From Verrucomicrobiota bacterium (GTDB taxonomy: Bacteria; Verrucomicrobiota; Verrucomicrobiia; Opitutales; Opitutaceae): 6,528 nt of DNA. Both the position numbers and the translations under genes were made by a program. Below the pieces are notes generated by a model. The model worked only from the letters and a program-made list of their open reading frames with translations. It was not told where the DNA came from and did not search any database. Where the stretch lies: assembly GCA_023391285.1 (NCBI GenBank), contig JAEWBF010000004.1:1-6528 (forward strand). Reading direction: 5' to 3'. Positions 5,538 to 6,528 of this stretch are shown one piece after another (the stretch's first letter is position 1; every line of letters begins with the position of its first letter).

Positions 5538-6440
5538 ATGAACTTTAAGATCGGGGTCGATGGTGGGGCGACGAAGACGGAGTGTATCTTGGTTGATGAG
5601 AGTGGAGGGGTGGTGGCGCGGCAGGTGGCGCCGGGGTGCAATCCGAACGTGGTGGGGGCGGAGCAGGCGCGGTTGATTATCACGGATGCGTTGTGCGCGT
5701 TGCTGGCGCAGGGGAAGCGGGTCCTGCCGGGTATTCGGATTTCGGAGACGCGGCTGTTCATGGCGGGGAGCGCGGGGTTTTGGCGGGAGATCGCGGCGGA
5801 GTTGGCGGATTTTGGAAATGTGACGACGGCAGCGGATTCGTTGCCGGTGTTGGAGCTGGCGACGAAGGGTGGGGCGGGGCTGGTGTTGCATTCGGGGACG
5901 GGGTCATTTGTGGCGGCGCGGGATCGGAGCGGCGCGGTGCATTATGCCGGCGGGCTGGGGTGGCGGTTTGGGGATCCGGGAAGCGCGTATGATTTGGGGC
6001 GCCGGGCGGTGTCGCGGGCGTTGTTGGAGATGCAAGGGTGGGCGCCGGCGTCACGGTTGGGGCCGACGGTGCGGGATCACACGCAATTGGGCGAGGGTGT
6101 GGAGGCGGCGGCGGTGACGCGGTATTTTTACGCGGATACGGAGGTGAATCGAAAGATTGGGGCGCTGGCGCCGGCGGTGTTGCGGCTGGCGAGCGAGGGG
6201 GATCACACGGCGCATCAGCTGATCGTGGAGTCGGCGGGCGAGTTGCTGGAGTTGGCGTTGCGGGTGGCGACGAAGCTGTTTCCGGGCGAGCCGGTGGATG
6301 AGTTGAGCGCGGGGTTGAGCGGGCCGATATTGACGCATTCGGTGGTGTTGGAGGCGTTGGCGCCGCGAACGCCGCTGGCGTTGGTGCCGGTGACGGAGGC
6401 GCCGATCGAAGGAGTGAGGCGGTTGTTGGTGAGGGGGTGA
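5538..6440 (+). CDS. BadF/BadG/BcrA/BcrD-family ATPase, N-acetylglucosamine-kinase-like
   Basis: A 300-residue ASKHA-fold kinase, expected to phosphorylate an amino sugar (N-acetylglucosamine is the best guess) with ATP in the cytoplasm. Visible motifs: phosphate-1 loop VDGGATKTE (7-15); a likely catalytic Asp at D100 in TAADSLPVLELA; phosphate-2 loop LHSGTGSF (117-124); GGLGWRFGDPGSAYDLGRR (138-156), where the common family form has GDEGSG; the adenosine motif LSAGLSG (256-262); and a C-terminal APIEGVRRLL. Length is normal for the family. An upstream TTG at 5502 is in frame, but it would translate the REP-like hairpin; ATG 5538, preceded by GGGG at 5526-5529, gives the expected N-terminus MNFKIGVDGG. 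It lies directly downstream of the SIS gene, so the pair fits phosphorylation followed by SIS-dependent processing. Sugar specificity cannot be read from the sequence. Confidence 0.87.
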   Translation: MNFKIGVDGGATKTECILVDESGGVVARQVAPGCNPNVVGAEQARLIITDALCALLAQGKRVLPGIRISETRLFMAGSAGFWREIAAELADFGNVTTAADSLPVLELATKGGAGLVLHSGTGSFVAARDRSGAVHYAGGLGWRFGDPGSAYDLGRRAVSRALLEMQGWAPASRLGPTVRDHTQLGEGVEAAAVTRYFYADTEVNRKIGALAPAVLRLASEGDHTAHQLIVESAGELLELALRVATKLFPGEPVDELSAGLSGPILTHSVVLEALAPRTPLALVPVTEAPIEGVRRLLVRG

Positions 6441-6445
6441 GGGGA

Positions 6446-6480
6446 ATTTTCGATTTTCGATTTGGGATTTTCGATTTCGA
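6446..6480. repeat. AT-rich 7-base tandem repeat (ATTTTCG)n
   Basis: Starting six bases after the kinase stop, the units are ATTTTCG (6446-6452), ATTTTCG (6453-6459), ATTTGGG (6460-6466), ATTTTCG (6467-6473) and ATTTCG (6474-6479): almost five copies with a 7-base period. The tract is strikingly AT-rich against its GC-rich surroundings. It is non-coding and has no stem followed by a T run, so it is not a conventional terminator. Confidence 0.75.
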
Positions 6481-6487
6481 GGGGAGG

Positions 6488-6514
6488 AGCGCCCGCGAGC
6501 GGGTGGCTTACGAG
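6488..6514. repeat. REP-like palindrome downstream of the kinase gene (copy 2)
   Basis: CCCGC (6492-6496), GA, GCGGG (6499-6503) form the inner stem. AGC (6488-6490) and GCT (6506-6508) can extend it across a small internal loop. CTTACGAGG follows, parallel to CCTACGGGG after copy 1. The shared apex GCGAGC and the trailing YTACGRGG, with different but still self-complementary stems, indicate the same element family in the same orientation. Confidence 0.55.
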
Positions 6515-6528
6515 GGGGTGGGTGTGAT

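Overview
The window is high-GC bacterial DNA carrying five recognisable protein genes and no RNA genes, integrase, transposase or CRISPR array. The gene set (a D-lactate/YdiJ-type FAD/Fe-S oxidase, a DUF481 outer-membrane protein, a BadF-type sugar kinase beside a UPF0309 SIS protein), the GC-rich codon use, the weak Shine-Dalgarno signals and the palindromic and dispersed repeats between genes all resemble Verrucomicrobiota, most likely Opitutaceae. That assignment is inferred from memory of such genomes and was not searched.

Layout. Minus strand, read from right to left: 3508-2471 encodes a secreted DUF481 protein with its own intrinsic terminator at 2445-2419. Then 2280-67 encodes a 737-residue FAD-linked oxidase with two Fe-S cluster motifs. 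The oxidase stops at an in-frame TGA inside the linker that normally leads into a C-terminal CCG (heterodisulfide-reductase-like) domain. The 66 bases beyond the TGA stay open in the same frame and begin with a perfect GC-rich hairpin. Plus strand: 3629-4546 encodes a COG1092-type SAM-dependent methyltransferase, transcribed divergently from the DUF481 gene. After a 216-base spacer holding two dispersed-repeat sequences come 4763-5488 (SIS-domain protein) and 5538-6440 (N-acetylglucosamine-kinase-like BadF/BadG ATPase). These last two probably form one operon.

How the genes relate. The SIS protein and the kinase make a coherent pair for phosphorylation and isomerisation or deamination of a salvaged amino sugar. 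The oxidase (oxidation of a D-2-hydroxy acid), the DUF481 barrel and the methyltransferase look functionally independent of that pair and of each other.

Most notable points: the TGA-plus-hairpin interruption of the oxidase; two REP-like palindromes flanking the kinase, with different stems but a shared core; a 7-base AT-rich tandem repeat just after the kinase; a 33-base purine tract in the oxidase leader; and G-richness of the plus strand that holds whichever strand is coding, suggesting that the plus strand is the leading strand. I found no clear evidence of a novel multi-gene system.
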